The position numbers and the translations under genes are program-made. Source: CAYJXJ01 sp964374095 (GTDB taxonomy: Bacteria > Elusimicrobiota > Elusimicrobia > UBA1565 > UBA9628). Taken from it: a DNA stretch of 63,077 bases. The DNA lies in assembly GCA_964374095.1 (NCBI GenBank), contig CAYJXJ010000003.1:1-63077 (forward strand), read 5' to 3'. Shown here in pieces: positions 9,001-15,490 of this stretch. Positions within the stretch are counted from its first letter, which is position 1. The number at the start of each line of letters is the position of its first letter. A model generated the notes under the pieces. That model had not been told where the DNA came from. It ran no database searches and was given only the letters and a program-made list of their open reading frames with translations.

Positions 9001-11194
9001 AGCCCGGCACGACCGCCTGGGTGGACGAAACCACCACCGGCGTCGAGACGTGGGCAAGGAAGCCGTCCGTGGACACGGTCACCGAGTAGCCGGTCCGGAA
9101 CTCGGGGTTGCCGTTGGGGTCCCAGGACCAGGCGACGCGGTCGAAGCCCACGCTCGCCGCCACCGGCCGTCCGGGAACCGCGGCGCGGGTGAATACTTCG
9201 ATGGAGCAGCGCCGCGGGCCTTCCCCGTAGGCGTTGAAGGCGCTCACGCAGAGGATATGGCCCGAATTGATTTCGAGGCCGACGCTCGCGTAGGAGGTCG
9301 TCGAGACCAGCGCCGTCGGAACCACCTGAAGGCTCGACTCGTAGACCTTGTAGTTGGAGACGCCCGGAACCTGGCTCCAGATCCAAGCGATGGAGGATAT
9401 CCCCAGGGCCGAGCCCGAGACGAATCCCGGCGCGGGGGGCGTGACCGCGCCGTCCGGGCCGTTCCAGAGGAACTCGGAAGTCGGGAACGGTTCCCCGATA
9501 TTGCCCACCAAGTCCCTGACGCGCATGTAGAGGCGGTAGCGGTGGCCGTTGACGAGGTAACCCGCCAATCCCCCGAAAGCGCCGGAGTCCGAGGCCGTGC
9601 TGTTGCGAACGTCCGCGGACCAGGAGAAGGCGACGGGAGTCCCCTGCCCGTCGGCTTCGACCACCCGGAACAACGGGGCGTCGTCCGTTGATATCCACTG
9701 CCGCTGGATCGAATCCCACCAGAGGCCGAAGTCCAGGTCCTCGGCCGCCAGCGCGGGCTCGCCGTCGGCCCCCGAGTTGTCCGCCGCGGTGCCCGAAATA
9801 AAGTCCAGCGCCGTGATGATCGAGCCGGAGACCGGAGCGGTGAATGCTCCGGTGGGCGCCTGGGTATCAAGGAAAATGCCGAAGTCGATGCCCGTTGCGG
9901 CCTGTCCCGGGACCAGGGGTATTCCGGCGAAGTTGTTGTAGGATCCGACGCGCGTCGCCGTCGAGATGAACTCCGGGTCCGAGCCCTCGAAGGCCGCGAG
10001 CATATAGGCGGCGGGGGCGGCGAGGCTCAGGGTGAAGGGCGAGGAGGCCCCTCCGGTCGAGGCGAAGGTGAAGAGCGGGGTCCGCTCCCGGCCGAAGAAG
10101 TCGGTCGATACCGCGATCGTGAAGGCCGCCCCGGGGGAAAAGGGCGACGTGATCGAACCCGCGATGGAGCCGGTGCTCGCGGCGAGGGCGCACGGGCTTA
10201 GGGAAGCCTCTCCCGCCACCGTCGCCGCCCCGGAGAACAATTGCGGAGTGGAGCCCGCCGCCACCCAGACCCGGCCCAGGGCGTCCACGGCCAGGCCGTT
10301 CTCCGCAAACGCGCCCCCGCCCACCTGAGGATAGCCCGCGAACAGGCTGCCGTCGGGCGCATGCTTCCAGACCGCCGCGGTGACCCCCGCGTCGCCCGCG
10401 ACCCCGGCGGACCAAACGTTTCCCTGCCCGTCAAGCGCCACGGCCAAGCCGTCAGCTCCGTCCAACGTCGCGGGATGCCAGTAGCTCGTCGAGAGCGCCG
10501 CCCCGGAGGCATCGAAGCTCAGCAGGACGTAGTCCGTCCGTCCGCAGGACGGAGCCGCCTGGGCCGCCGCGACCCAGGCCGCGCCGGAGGAACTGACCGC
10601 CAAGCCCAGGCCGATTTCATGGAGGGAGAAGAAGGCGTCGGGCCGAAAAATAGGAAAGCCCGGCAAAAGGTTCCCCGCTGAATCAAACTTCCAAATTCCA
10701 AGGTCGAGCCTGGCGGTGCCCGGGTTGCGGCTTACCCCGGCCGACCACAGGCCGCCCTCCGGGGCCAGGGCGGCGGAGAGGCCCGCGTCCAGCGTGCCGC
10801 GTTGGTACGTCTTGGGAAAGCCGGGCTCCAGGACCGCGTCGAGGCCAAAGCGCCACAGCATCAGCTTGAAGCTCTCCCCCGCGCTCGTCTGCTCGGCCCC
10901 GGCGACCCACACCCTGCTCGAGGAATCCACCGCGATCCCCCCGCTGAAGACGGCCCCGCCGAGGGGGTTGGCGTAGGTCGTCGAGCTCAGGATGCGGTCG
11001 CCGGAGGCGGCGATTCTCCACACCGCCAGGTCGGGCGCCCCTCCCGAGGAGGCCGTGCCGCACACCCAAGCATTTCCGTCGCCGTCGAAGGCAATGCCGT
11101 ATCTGCCGTTCCCGACCGCCCCGTCCAAGGGCGTCGAGGAAAGGAATAGCCCCCCGGAGTCGTACTTCTCCACACGGAAGTTGGTCGCCGGCAA
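11..11194 (-). CDS. Giant exported RHS/YD-repeat protein with beta-propeller, fibronectin-III and Ig-like modules
   Basis: Open frame of 3727 codons from TTG 11194. Approximate order: residues 1-330 hold beta-propeller-like repeats of the type GNxWVCG or GRVWVAG. Residues 580-1900 hold many fibronectin-III/Ig-like modules with recurring WSAP...YRVYR strands. Residues 1900-2430 look like NEW3/CARDB-type modules, and about 2435-2515 is a carboxypeptidase-regulatory-like fold. A Gly-rich linker lies at about 2720-2785, followed by an RHS entry segment and roughly 750 residues of YD repeats (YDxxGNxT). RHS/YD proteins form cell-surface shells, often with a variable C-terminal toxin. Here the chain ends shortly after the YEAYGK motif with no YDPxxGRF motif and no toxin tip. 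The frame stays open upstream and encodes a signal peptide, so the true start is probably near 11368. Family assignment is firm; the role (adhesin, surface shell or polymorphic toxin) is unknown. Confidence 0.85.
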   Translation of the reverse strand: MPATNFRVEKYDSGGLFLSSTPLDGAVGNGRYGIAFDGDGNAWVCGTASSGGAPDLAVWRIAASGDRILSSTTYANPLGGAVFSGGIAVDSSSRVWVAGAEQTSAGESFKLMLWRFGLDAVLEPGFPKTYQRGTLDAGLSAALAPEGGLWSAGVSRNPGTARLDLGIWKFDSAGNLLPGFPIFRPDAFFSLHEIGLGLAVSSSGAAWVAAAQAAPSCGRTDYVLLSFDASGAALSTSYWHPATLDGADGLAVALDGQGNVWSAGVAGDAGVTAAVWKHAPDGSLFAGYPQVGGGAFAENGLAVDALGRVWVAAGSTPQLFSGAATVAGEASLSPCALAASTGSIAGSITSPFSPGAAFTIAVSTDFFGRERTPLFTFASTGGASSPFTLSLAAPAAYMLAAFEGSDPEFISTATRVGSYNNFAGIPLVPGQAATGIDFGIFLDTQAPTGAFTAPVSGSIITALDFISGTAADNSGADGEPALAAEDLDFGLWWDSIQRQWISTDDAPLFRVVEADGQGTPVAFSWSADVRNSTASDSGAFGGLAGYLVNGHRYRLYMRVRDLVGNIGEPFPTSEFLWNGPDGAVTPPAPGFVSGSALGISSIAWIWSQVPGVSNYKVYESSLQVVPTALVSTTSYASVGLEINSGHILCVSAFNAYGEGPRRCSIEVFTRAAVPGRPVAASVGFDRVAWSWDPNGNPEFRTGYSVTVSTDGFLAHVSTPVVVSSTQAVVPGLAPDTVYEARVRAFNGNQIASDYSEIGSTRTLPAPPDPPVNLRAELDRPGRTVLLTWEPAVSGVPAVSFNIRRAIQSESGTFDLVASTTETFHSDALGPSAAYFYRVSGVNAAGAEGAPASAAVAADFEPPQTIADLRVAAVRREAGELDLAWTAPFDDVTGVARYFLLSSTNGVFDAGTSSETIPSLVSAGSTAGFTVAASTGGARYFAVRSEDGAGNLSELSNVAIFDPVAPTVTSIDLAPGQLVSRPRGVTVTAVDDVGVVRVVFSVDGATLAVVTEAPYSFIWDTRGFPDGERLVRAAAQDASGNEGQISRTILLNYAPPPAPVILSPSDGFTTRVATVNVSGSAVNGTTVAFMVDGLDLAAAAVAGGAWQLAPATLPYEGDLLLTAAAFESRGFGPPSRAVSVTFAATAPDSPALPSASGTPGGGARVEWSAPFTGKTPSFYRVYRSTTDTDLTAGTPAPPALRAADQFAALFFEELPAADGLYFYAVTAADRVLNESALSDVVYVLTDGVPPAAAVRFSTPQPVGPGIYQPEFTITEPLSEPPVFTFTPPLGGPLALNLTPITATLWRSTLAVTAGMGQGAGLFSFEGADLSGNVGRSVSAGTLLVDTVGPKATLNLSKASPLSLGPLTFNLALDEPALSTPTLSFISQGTTVQVPLSSTAPFDSRTWAGTVQIDRLTGEGLARLAFSAEDRLGNVGTSLLGGTTVFIIDTIAPDPPEAVRANPLPAAQVSVAWSAPLGERPAFYRVYRDVLLVADGVPPAPDGSGAFLDQATEGEHQYRVSSVDRAGNESLATDPIVFARATPPPPPTALTAVVNAFGNIEIDWQAAGTDTASFRLYRATFPMTSVSGIAFRSAAPPVTESPAVNGTYFYAATSLDVAGNESAPAFAAALVWDRSAPVITIAGVADGGFFKTDVFPAFSASDPNLDAASVKGRLDGAPFVSGTRVSAEGPHVLNVTAATLGGVGGSSTVTFTLDKTAPLVALSGIAPGAVIVSSVPVAVDITAADLNLQTSSFLLANSLFSDSVPYRSGDPIARNGSYFLSGSAADKAGNVSSATLSFRLQIGPLAPRALAVVVGDSARLSWESPEPDVIAYRVYRDGQRISASLHAATSFEDPGVSAVGQAYEVSAADAAGAEGPKARASVPSALLLMATHTLTRGFLDAVAVQAVNTGAQGVTFGDALITILTDQGKAAEAAVPGGFAAPGGAAALKGVLSVPKDLPERSSLRVRVDLPTDLGAKVVLERSFPVLAVDPVEPFLEVFPDALTAGTFSPARVRVHNRGTAPMDVITAEAEGGVVLPTQEVQILLETSAGTLFASAGLKQTGNGARSSFNFARQVFYVTVPPKSSVLLDPVLVLVPNTVGASLNVTAAVSTPTFQLGGNQAVKGARSFRSSTAQGVVESVPYRVTAFSDKAVYDQGERVEVEGLAFDDSQAPVPNAPVSVHLAANGFDRHVNAVTDSSGAYRALFFPLPNEAGIYTAFGSHPDVVTHGGLSTFTMVGFGFESSSLAGTMAQNSALSFVAGLVNTGAAELEGLTLSTSLVTGAGVVLAVDTRTLPGTLPAGARADLRLTLSASPTASSSTFILFVRESHGFERHITVTVDVVPAQPIPAVSPQSFSIGMLGGETREVAVRIENKGFHAWRGIALTPPALDWVEVRGSTEIGDLAPGANVNFTLVFAPPAALPNGTYEPNPLLQITALNLAPVPILAAVAVTSTRKGNAAFSVINADKPRSATGQGVPIAGAVVTITSLDVEGLSFRAAADSNGLARIVDAPSGKYAWRVEAKGFLTQDSTLVIEPGLTKEIETLLPTATVTYEFSVTPTRITDKYDIVLQATFKTDVPAPVLVMDPPGMVLAMEAGQTVQTQFTITNKGFVSAFNVKVKFPLGSGIEVKLAVNEIPEIRAGQTVIIPAKVHLAHASCPSMLAILAALYPCAAKALIGATWPGTTVSAGDDCGRVLVTPFIHTAGGAGFDYEGGPKFASAVGPGESVTPRGGGCGGGGAQGATSGRGNGGGSGGGGGGGSGGGSGGGGSGGGGSGGGGGAGGGGGPGGCDATKGFCTGSGPPDCQPSGSFGLNATPRFSTEGPEDGEWGRGWYSDMHERVKRDGAGSMTHRDGDGNERIFHPLNAPAGGMTAFYAQPVNTLTKLVGLDTEGGSPTSLVQRYPDGTTTRYARFPTDYRAGLMTDPNGNFVSYERDGQGRITRAQDIHGRFMSYTYNAAGKIDSVTDQAGRVTRHLYDALGQRTDDIDANGDTTRYQYDGQNRMTQIHYPNGAKFRYFYYSPFAELAGLNANKVSTVTWEGGEGALIYNYTEGAQRTHIIDALGRSTRNDWTEISGLRRITRLQDALLGETFYTYDGDMRLTSVKDPLGRTTSLRYDTNSNVTAVTDPLLQTVQAIYEPTFNNPTQVTDAKGNKTNLFYDAKGNLIQARDALGASTVLAYDKQGHVTGVKDPLGNIASFVYDNNGALRGVTDPLGRTTVMERDALSRVTRNTDPAGKITNLQYDAMGNLTQIKDALNGITNYGYIPGPGQRQLQTVTDAKTQSTTFGYDVVGRLTSVTNALNQAKTFAYDKMSNLTNVIDAKGQTITFQYDALNRRVAKTLPEGTITYAYDPVGNLTRVAHHNGSIVEMTYDALYRLTQSKQTLPGGFQAIIGYAYDANGNRTRMTTPWGNFGYEYDTLNRLTKIVNPHGRIFTFAYDGLGRRTKLGYPNGIETTYAYDAGSQITQILHRRVGDNAVLAFAEYAYDTAGNRTSMRDQTGTHTYGYDNLHRLVSAAHPQASSIGTKNEAFSYDAVGNRLADANITGYTYGAANRLQSNSSFTFTHDPNGNLTARTDRLTATATAYAYDSENRLIRAELPNGILASYQHDALGRRIEKSTGALASQALRYVYDSEDILAMLDGSNNLVALFTHGPGIDEPLTMNQGGQEFFFHADALGSIVALADAQAIVQERLEYEAYGKAAYVDVRGPPNLGEQSFTVSPNAVHLSRSPDEKW
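2838..3025 (-). repeat. Gly-rich GGGGS-like linker coding repeat
   Basis: Within the RHS gene this stretch encodes an almost pure Gly run with regularly spaced Ser, including back-to-back GGGGS units. It separates the Ig-like half from the RHS half. It is a flexible hinge by composition. Codon slippage probably makes its length variable between strains. Confidence 0.8.
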
Positions 11195-11368
11195 CCCCTC
11201 GCCGACGCGGTCGCGGCCTACGACCCAGAAACGTCCCTGGGCATCGCGGGAGAGGGCGGAGGAGTCGGCCGCGCCGCGCGCGCCGGGCGCGAGGAACGCG
11301 AGGCAAACGGCGAGGACGGCCGGCGCCGGCGAAAAGCGCCAGCGCCGCGGGGGAGGTCTACTCGGCGT
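11195..11368 (-). other. In-frame N-terminal extension of the RHS protein encoding a signal peptide
   Basis: The frame of the RHS gene is open back to the TAA at 11378-11380. Translated, it gives an arginine-rich n-region, a hydrophobic core AVLAVCLAFLAP and an ARGAAD cleavage-like site, then a further propeller strand (GRFWVVGRD) leading into residue 1 of the called frame. A GGAG Shine-Dalgarno lies at 11374-11377. No ATG, GTG or TTG follows it in frame; ACG at 11368, 5 nt after GGAG, is the only near-cognate start. Either ACG initiates or a base has been miscalled. Confidence 0.6.
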
Positions 11369-11415
11369 AGTGACTCCTTAAGACCCTGCGGGCGCGGATT
11401 CAGCGGCCTACCCAA

Positions 11416-11444
11416 TATATAACCCCGGGGCCGCGCCAAGTCAA
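11416..11444 (-). promoter_or_regulatory. Sigma-70-type promoter of the RHS gene
   Basis: On the minus strand, TTGACT (11444-11439), a 17-nt spacer, then TATATA (11421-11416). Transcription would begin near 11409, about 30 nt before the Shine-Dalgarno at 11377, which supports the extended N-terminus. Confidence 0.6.
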
Positions 11445-11521
11445 CCCCGCGCGCGTCTCTTGTGGTGACGCCGGCGTCTCAAAACTGGTCTACGCGGTCG
11501 GCACTGGGGAGGCCCGCGGGC

Positions 11522-11878
11522 TCAACGCGAATACCGGTCCACGACTTCCTGCCAGGCGGGACGGATCACGAGCCCGCCGTTCACGTCCACGACTGGCAAG
11601 TTGAAGAATTCAACGCTCAATCCCTGCCGCTGCATCCGCGGGTAGAGTTCCGCGCCCACCGCGCTATCGTCGATGATTTGGAACTGGAAGGGAACGCCGC
11701 GGAGGCGCAACTCCTCCCGCAGCGCGCCGGTCCAACCGCAGGAATCCCGCCCGTAGACGGTGACATACGGCGTGGCGCGAACCGGCTTTGGCGGATCGAC
11801 GAGCAGCCGGATCCTGTCCCGCATCAGGTAGGCGCCAAGAAACAATCCCGTCAACAACAACCAACTCCTCGCCCCCAT
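11522..11878 (-). CDS. Membrane-anchored glutaredoxin-like protein
   Basis: 118 aa from ATG 11878. An N-terminal hydrophobic helix (about residues 5-20) anchors a small thioredoxin-fold domain that begins PYVTVYGRDSCGWT. C47-G-W-T50 sits where glutaredoxins carry their redox motif, and LPVVDVNG provides the cis-Pro loop. Only one active-site cysteine is present, so the motif is monothiol-like. The frame extends upstream to 12022 into the preceding regulator gene, but that part lacks hydrophobic or domain character. Likely role: envelope-side thiol chemistry or glutathione/Fe-S handling. The substrate cannot be read from the sequence. Confidence 0.65.
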   Translation of the reverse strand: MGARSWLLLTGLFLGAYLMRDRIRLLVDPPKPVRATPYVTVYGRDSCGWTGALREELRLRGVPFQFQIIDDSAVGAELYPRMQRQGLSVEFFNLPVVDVNGGLVIRPAWQEVVDRYSR

Positions 11879-11903
11879 CGAATCGGCCCCTAATGCTTCT
11901 TGC

Positions 11904-12275
11904 TCAAGAACCGGGCTGGTAGACCCAACCAAAGCCCCGCACGGCGTGGAGGCGCGCGCCCAACTCCCGGGGAAGGCTCGCGCGCAGGCGGGAGACCAGC
12001 TTGTCCAGGGCCTTGGCTTCATCCTTGAGCCGCGCCGGGCCGAAGAGGGCGCGTGCCAGTTCCTCCCGGCGGACCCCGCGGGGGCTGCGCTCGACGAGAA
12101 GGTAGAAGCACTTGAACTGCTTGGAAGGAAGCTGAGTCCAAGCCCCCCGGTAGGACAACGCGCCCCCGGCTTCCAGGCGCAGGTCCCCGCTGACCAGGCC
12201 CTGCGCGTCGAGTCGGCGGCGCCGGATGGCGGCGCGCACCGGTCCCCTTAAAGCGGTCGCCTTGTCATGGGCCAT
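11904..12275 (-). CDS. Stand-alone winged-helix (OmpR/PhoB-type) DNA-binding protein
   Basis: 123 aa from ATG 12275. The C-terminal half matches the OmpR-type winged helix: LPSKQFKCFYLLVERSP, then RREELARALFG, then a recognition-helix segment KALDKLVSRLRASLP and the wing LHAVRGFGWVYQPGS. There is no receiver domain, so it is not a classical response regulator. Its start faces the brnT gene across a 24-nt palindrome (12280-12303), making it a candidate regulator of itself and of that toxin-antitoxin pair. The frame runs further upstream, but that part crosses the AT-rich operator and is not protein-like. Confidence 0.7.
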   Translation of the reverse strand: MAHDKATALRGPVRAAIRRRRLDAQGLVSGDLRLEAGGALSYRGAWTQLPSKQFKCFYLLVERSPRGVRREELARALFGPARLKDEAKALDKLVSRLRASLPRELGARLHAVRGFGWVYQPGS

Positions 12276-12279
12276 AAAT

Positions 12280-12303
12280 ATATATGGCTGTAATGCCATA
12301 TAT
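12280..12303. promoter_or_regulatory. Palindromic operator between the winged-helix gene and brnTA
   Basis: Perfect 9-bp inverted repeat ATATATGGC / GCCATATAT with a 6-nt spacer, in an AT-rich island between divergent starts 12275 and 12324. A TATACT -10-like hexamer for brnT follows at 12308-12313. Such palindromes are bound by BrnA-type antitoxins in known brnTA loci. Here the divergent winged-helix protein is an alternative binder. Confidence 0.6.
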
Positions 12304-12323
12304 CTGCTATACTTATCGTGGGC

Positions 12324-12608
12324 ATGCTGAGTTTTGAGTGGGACGACGGGAAAGAGTGGAAGAATCAATCAAAACACGGCGTGTCCTTCAGTGCGGCCCA
12401 ATATGTATTTGCCGATCCCAAGCGCATCATCGCCGAGGATCTGGAGCATGGCGAGGGGGAGAGGCGGTTCTATTGCTTCGGCCGCGTTGGAGGGGGGATC
12501 CTGACCGTGCGCTTCACGCATAGAAAGGATCGGATCCGAATTTTTGGGGCCGGATATTGGAGGAAAGGGAAGGGTATTTATGAAAAGGAAAATAAAGTAC
12601 ACGGATGA
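12324..12608 (+). CDS. brnT: BrnT family toxin (RNase-like fold)
   Basis: 94 aa from ATG 12324; GTG 12318 is an alternative start. It shows the BrnT/DUF497 signature: FEWDDGKEWKNQSKHGVSF near the N-terminus, then VFADP, and a beta-sheet core ending with the RFTHRKDRIRIFGAGYWRKG segment. BrnT toxins are small ribonucleases that block translation and are neutralised by the BrnA encoded immediately downstream. The final 29 nt overlap the next gene, the usual brnT-brnA coupling. A palindromic operator lies just upstream. Confidence 0.85.
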   Translation: MLSFEWDDGKEWKNQSKHGVSFSAAQYVFADPKRIIAEDLEHGEGERRFYCFGRVGGGILTVRFTHRKDRIRIFGAGYWRKGKGIYEKENKVHG

Positions 12609-12816
12609 GCCGCTCGGGAAGCTCCGGCTGATCAAGGATTTCCTACCTCCTCCGGAGGAGCTTGCGTTTAGAGAGGAGGGCGTCAAGGTGACGATGACGC
12701 TAAGCAAGTCCAGCGTGGATTTCTTCAAGAGGGCGGCTGAAAAGTACCACGCTCCGTATCAGCAGATGATTCGGAAATTGATTGATGCTTACACAACTCG
12801 CCACCCCATGCCCTAA
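12580..12816 (+). CDS. brnA: BrnA-like antitoxin
   Basis: 78 aa. ATG 12580 is chosen because AGGGAAGGG lies just before it. An N-terminal linker (LPPPEELAFREE) probably wraps the toxin, and the C-terminal segment KVTMTLSKSSVDFFKRAAEKYHAPYQ resembles a ribbon-helix-helix DNA-binding unit with the IRKLIDAY helix. It overlaps brnT, as expected for a co-translated antitoxin, and probably represses the operon through the palindrome at 12280-12303. Confidence 0.8.
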   Translation: MKRKIKYTDEPLGKLRLIKDFLPPPEELAFREEGVKVTMTLSKSSVDFFKRAAEKYHAPYQQMIRKLIDAYTTRHPMP

Positions 12817-13095
12817 CATTGGCTTGAGCCGACGCGCGCCGGCAAGGAGAGCCGATCGCGCGCTCAGCGCCCTGCGGGGCGATGAACACGATACAGGAAC
12901 CTTCCATCTCTTTTCACTTTGGACTCGGGAGATCGAGAGGAGAAGACGACACGTCGCAAGGCCGAATTCTCGGATATCGCACTGTACGCGCGTACAGTTG
13001 GCGTGACGGCCTCAACCTCGCCGGCGATCCCAGGAAGAAGAAGCTCGTCGCCGCCGGCCCCCGGCCCGCGGCCCCGGTCCCGGTTTAGCGGGGCT

Positions 13096-14097
13096 TCAGC
13101 CCCCGATGGAGCACATGCTCCGCGGGTTGTTAGCGGCCTCGGCCGCGCGCTCGACGAAGCGGTGGGCGGAGGGCTTGGCGGCCAGCACGGATAAGATCGT
13201 CCGACGCAGCTCCTCGGGTCCCGCCCCCGCGCGCAGGGGCCCGAGCAGGTCGGCCCCGTCCTCGCCGTCGAGGCACGGCACGAGCTTGCCCCGGGAGGTC
13301 AGGCGCACGCGGTTGCAGGAGTCGCAGAAGCCGCAGGTCATGGCCGAGATGACGCCCACCGTCCCCCGACCGCCGGGACGCCGCCAATAGCGGGCGGGCC
13401 CGGCGCCCGCGGGCCAGGCGTCGCGCGGCAGGGGCTCGAGGGGTGCCGCGCGCTCGAGGATCTCGGCCAAGGGGACGATGCGGCAGCGATCGAAGAAGCC
13501 GCTCACCCCCATGGGCATGAGCTCGATGAAGCGCACGTGCACGGGGAGCTCGGCCGAGAGGCGGGCGAAGTCCGAAACCTCATCCTCGTTCATGCCCCGG
13601 GCCGCCACCATGTTGAGCTTGACGGGGGAAAGCCCGGCTGACAGCGCGGCCGAAACCCCCGCGAGCACTCCCTCCAGGGTCCCGAAGCGCGCGATGCGCT
13701 GGAACCGCTCGGGCTTCAAGGTGTCGAGGCTGACGTTGAGTCGCCGCAGTCCGGCTCGGCGGATATCCCCCGCCATCGGACCGAGCCGGACGCCGTTCGT
13801 GCTCAGGGATAAGTCCCGAAGGCCCGGGATGGCCGCAAGCCGCGAAACCAAGCCAACAATGCCGTCCCTAACCAACGGCTCTCCCCCCGTGATCCTGACC
13901 CTTGAAAATCCCAAGCCGATAAAGGCTCGCACCAAGGCCTCGATCTCCGAATCCGTCATGGCCTCCTCGGAAGCGCCGAAGGAGGCCCCCGCGGGCAGGC
14001 AGTAGAGGCAGCGCAGGTTGCAGCGGTCCGTGACCGAAAGGCGCAGGTACTCGATGCGGCGGCCCAGGCCGTCGGAGGGAGGAGTCAGTCGAGCCAC
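13096..14097 (-). CDS. moaA: GTP 3',8-cyclase MoaA (molybdenum cofactor biosynthesis)
   Basis: 333 aa radical SAM enzyme that, with MoaC, converts GTP to cyclic pyranopterin monophosphate. The N-terminal SAM cluster is C26-x3-C30-x2-C33 (CNLRCLYC), followed by RITGGEPLVRDG. The second cluster site is CGFCDSCNRVRLTSRGKLVPC-like (three Cys), and the chain ends with the Gly-Gly tail (SIGG) needed for activity. It is the last gene of the minus-strand moa operon, and its start overlaps the end of moeA by 13 nt. The 279 bp between its stop and brnA show no gene or clear signal. Confidence 0.96.
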   Translation of the reverse strand: MARLTPPSDGLGRRIEYLRLSVTDRCNLRCLYCLPAGASFGASEEAMTDSEIEALVRAFIGLGFSRVRITGGEPLVRDGIVGLVSRLAAIPGLRDLSLSTNGVRLGPMAGDIRRAGLRRLNVSLDTLKPERFQRIARFGTLEGVLAGVSAALSAGLSPVKLNMVAARGMNEDEVSDFARLSAELPVHVRFIELMPMGVSGFFDRCRIVPLAEILERAAPLEPLPRDAWPAGAGPARYWRRPGGRGTVGVISAMTCGFCDSCNRVRLTSRGKLVPCLDGEDGADLLGPLRAGAGPEELRRTILSVLAAKPSAHRFVERAAEAANNPRSMCSIGG

Positions 14098-15320
14098 CGG
14101 AAGGCGAGGATGTCGCCGGGCTTGACGGCTTGCGTTCCCACGCCCGGCGCGGCCAGGGCGTTGGCGCGGGCGCAGCGCGCGACCATGTGGGAGGCCTGGG
14201 GCTCGAGCAGGCGGAGCTTAAAGCCCTCGTCGTCCAGCGTCGCCTCGCAGAAAAGGCGCTGCTGGCGCTCGCGGGGAAGGGCGCAGGTGTTGACGGCCCG
14301 GCCGCGGAGGTGATAGGGCGGGACCCGCGCGTCGACGCCCTGCATCTTGAGCAGGGCCGGGCGCGCGAATTCATCCAGGCACACCAGCACCGAGAGCGGG
14401 TTTCCCGGCAGGCCGAACACCAGCTTCCGGCGGCCGCTTCCCTCGGACGTGCCGAAGAAGAAGGGCTTGCCGGGCTTGAGGCGCACCTTCCAGAAGAGCG
14501 GGCGCACCCCCAAGGCCGCCAGGACCGGCCGGGTGAAATCGTAATCTCCGACCGAGACCCCGCCGCAGACGACGACGGCGTCGGCGCGGGCCAGCCCGGC
14601 TTTAAGCCGGGCCTTGAGCGCCCGGGGGTCGTCCCCCGCGATGCCCAGATCCACCACGTCGGCGCCCCAAGCCTCCAGCGCCGCCTTGGCCGCCGGGCCG
14701 TCAGCGTCGCGGATCTTTCCCTCGCTCGGGCGCGCCCCGGGCTTGACCAGCTCGTCTCCGGTCGAGAGCAGGGCGACGCGCGGGCGGCGGCGCACCGCGA
14801 CCCGCAACAGCCCCTGGCTGGCCAGGACCGCGATCTCCAGGGGCCGCAGGCGCGTTCCGGCCGGGAGAAGCTCCTCCCCGGCGCGGGCGTCCTCGCCGCG
14901 GCTTCGGATCCACTGCCAAGCCTCCGGACGGTTCTCGATCATGACGCGGGCGCGTCCTCGGGCGCGGGTCTCCTCGACGGGAACGACCGCGTTGGCCCCC
15001 GCCGGCAGGGGCGAACCCGTCATCACCTTGACCGCCTCGCCGCCGCCCACGGCGCGCCGGGACGCGGAACCCGCCCGGGACAGCCCGCGCAGGCGCAGCG
15101 CGGCCGGACGCCCCGGCGCGGCCTCCGACAAGTCTTGGGTCCGGACCGCGTAGCCGTCCATCGTGGAATTGTTGAAGGCCGGAAGGTCCTCGCGCGCGCG
15201 GACGGCCAGGGCGAGCACGCGGCCCGCGGCTCGTCCCAGCGGGATTGTTTCGGCGTCAAGCAGGGGCGCGCATTCAAGGATGCGCGCGATCGCGTCGTCG
15301 ACGCCGATCAGCTCATCCAT
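14085..15320 (-). CDS. moeA: Molybdopterin molybdotransferase MoeA
   Basis: 411 aa from ATG 15320; an in-frame TTG lies two codons upstream. MoeA inserts molybdate into adenylated molybdopterin. Family marks: PAFNNSTMDGYAV near the N-terminus, VMTGSPLPAGANAVV, LSTGDELV, GGVSVGDYDF and VFGLPGNPLS (the MoCF-biosynthesis fold). It lies between mog and moaA, the expected neighbours. The sequence just before its start (CCATTTCCGTTGGTC) recurs with one change in the tandem repeat at 15365-15490, so the repeat carries copies of its initiation region. Confidence 0.95.
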   Translation of the reverse strand: MDELIGVDDAIARILECAPLLDAETIPLGRAAGRVLALAVRAREDLPAFNNSTMDGYAVRTQDLSEAAPGRPAALRLRGLSRAGSASRRAVGGGEAVKVMTGSPLPAGANAVVPVEETRARGRARVMIENRPEAWQWIRSRGEDARAGEELLPAGTRLRPLEIAVLASQGLLRVAVRRRPRVALLSTGDELVKPGARPSEGKIRDADGPAAKAALEAWGADVVDLGIAGDDPRALKARLKAGLARADAVVVCGGVSVGDYDFTRPVLAALGVRPLFWKVRLKPGKPFFFGTSEGSGRRKLVFGLPGNPLSVLVCLDEFARPALLKMQGVDARVPPYHLRGRAVNTCALPRERQQRLFCEATLDDEGFKLRLLEPQASHMVARCARANALAAPGVGTQAVKPGDILAFRWLD

Positions 15321-15364
15321 GACCAACGGAAATGGCCTGCGCTTCCAGTTGCTGGATGCGCAGG

Positions 15365-15490
15365 CACCTCATCATTTTGGAGGAAAACCATGACCGACGG
15401 AAATGGTTTGACACCTCATCATTTTGGAGGAAAACCATGACCGACGGAAATGGTTTGACACCTCATCATTTTGGAGGAAAACCATGACCG
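15365..15490. repeat. 47-bp tandem repeat between mog and moeA
   Basis: Two full identical copies (15365-15411 and 15412-15458) and a 32-bp third copy (15459-15490). On the plus strand each unit contains GGAGG, 6 nt, then ATG, opening a 16-codon frame (MTDGNGLTPHHFGGKP) whose TGA overlaps the next unit's ATG. On the minus strand the last copy supplies the C-terminal residues of Mog (GHGFPPK), and every full copy repeats the moeA start context with one mismatch. Confidence 0.9.

Noticed and set aside
15365..15490. CRISPR array
   Set aside because: The 47-bp units are directly contiguous with no spacers, and no cas genes are present.
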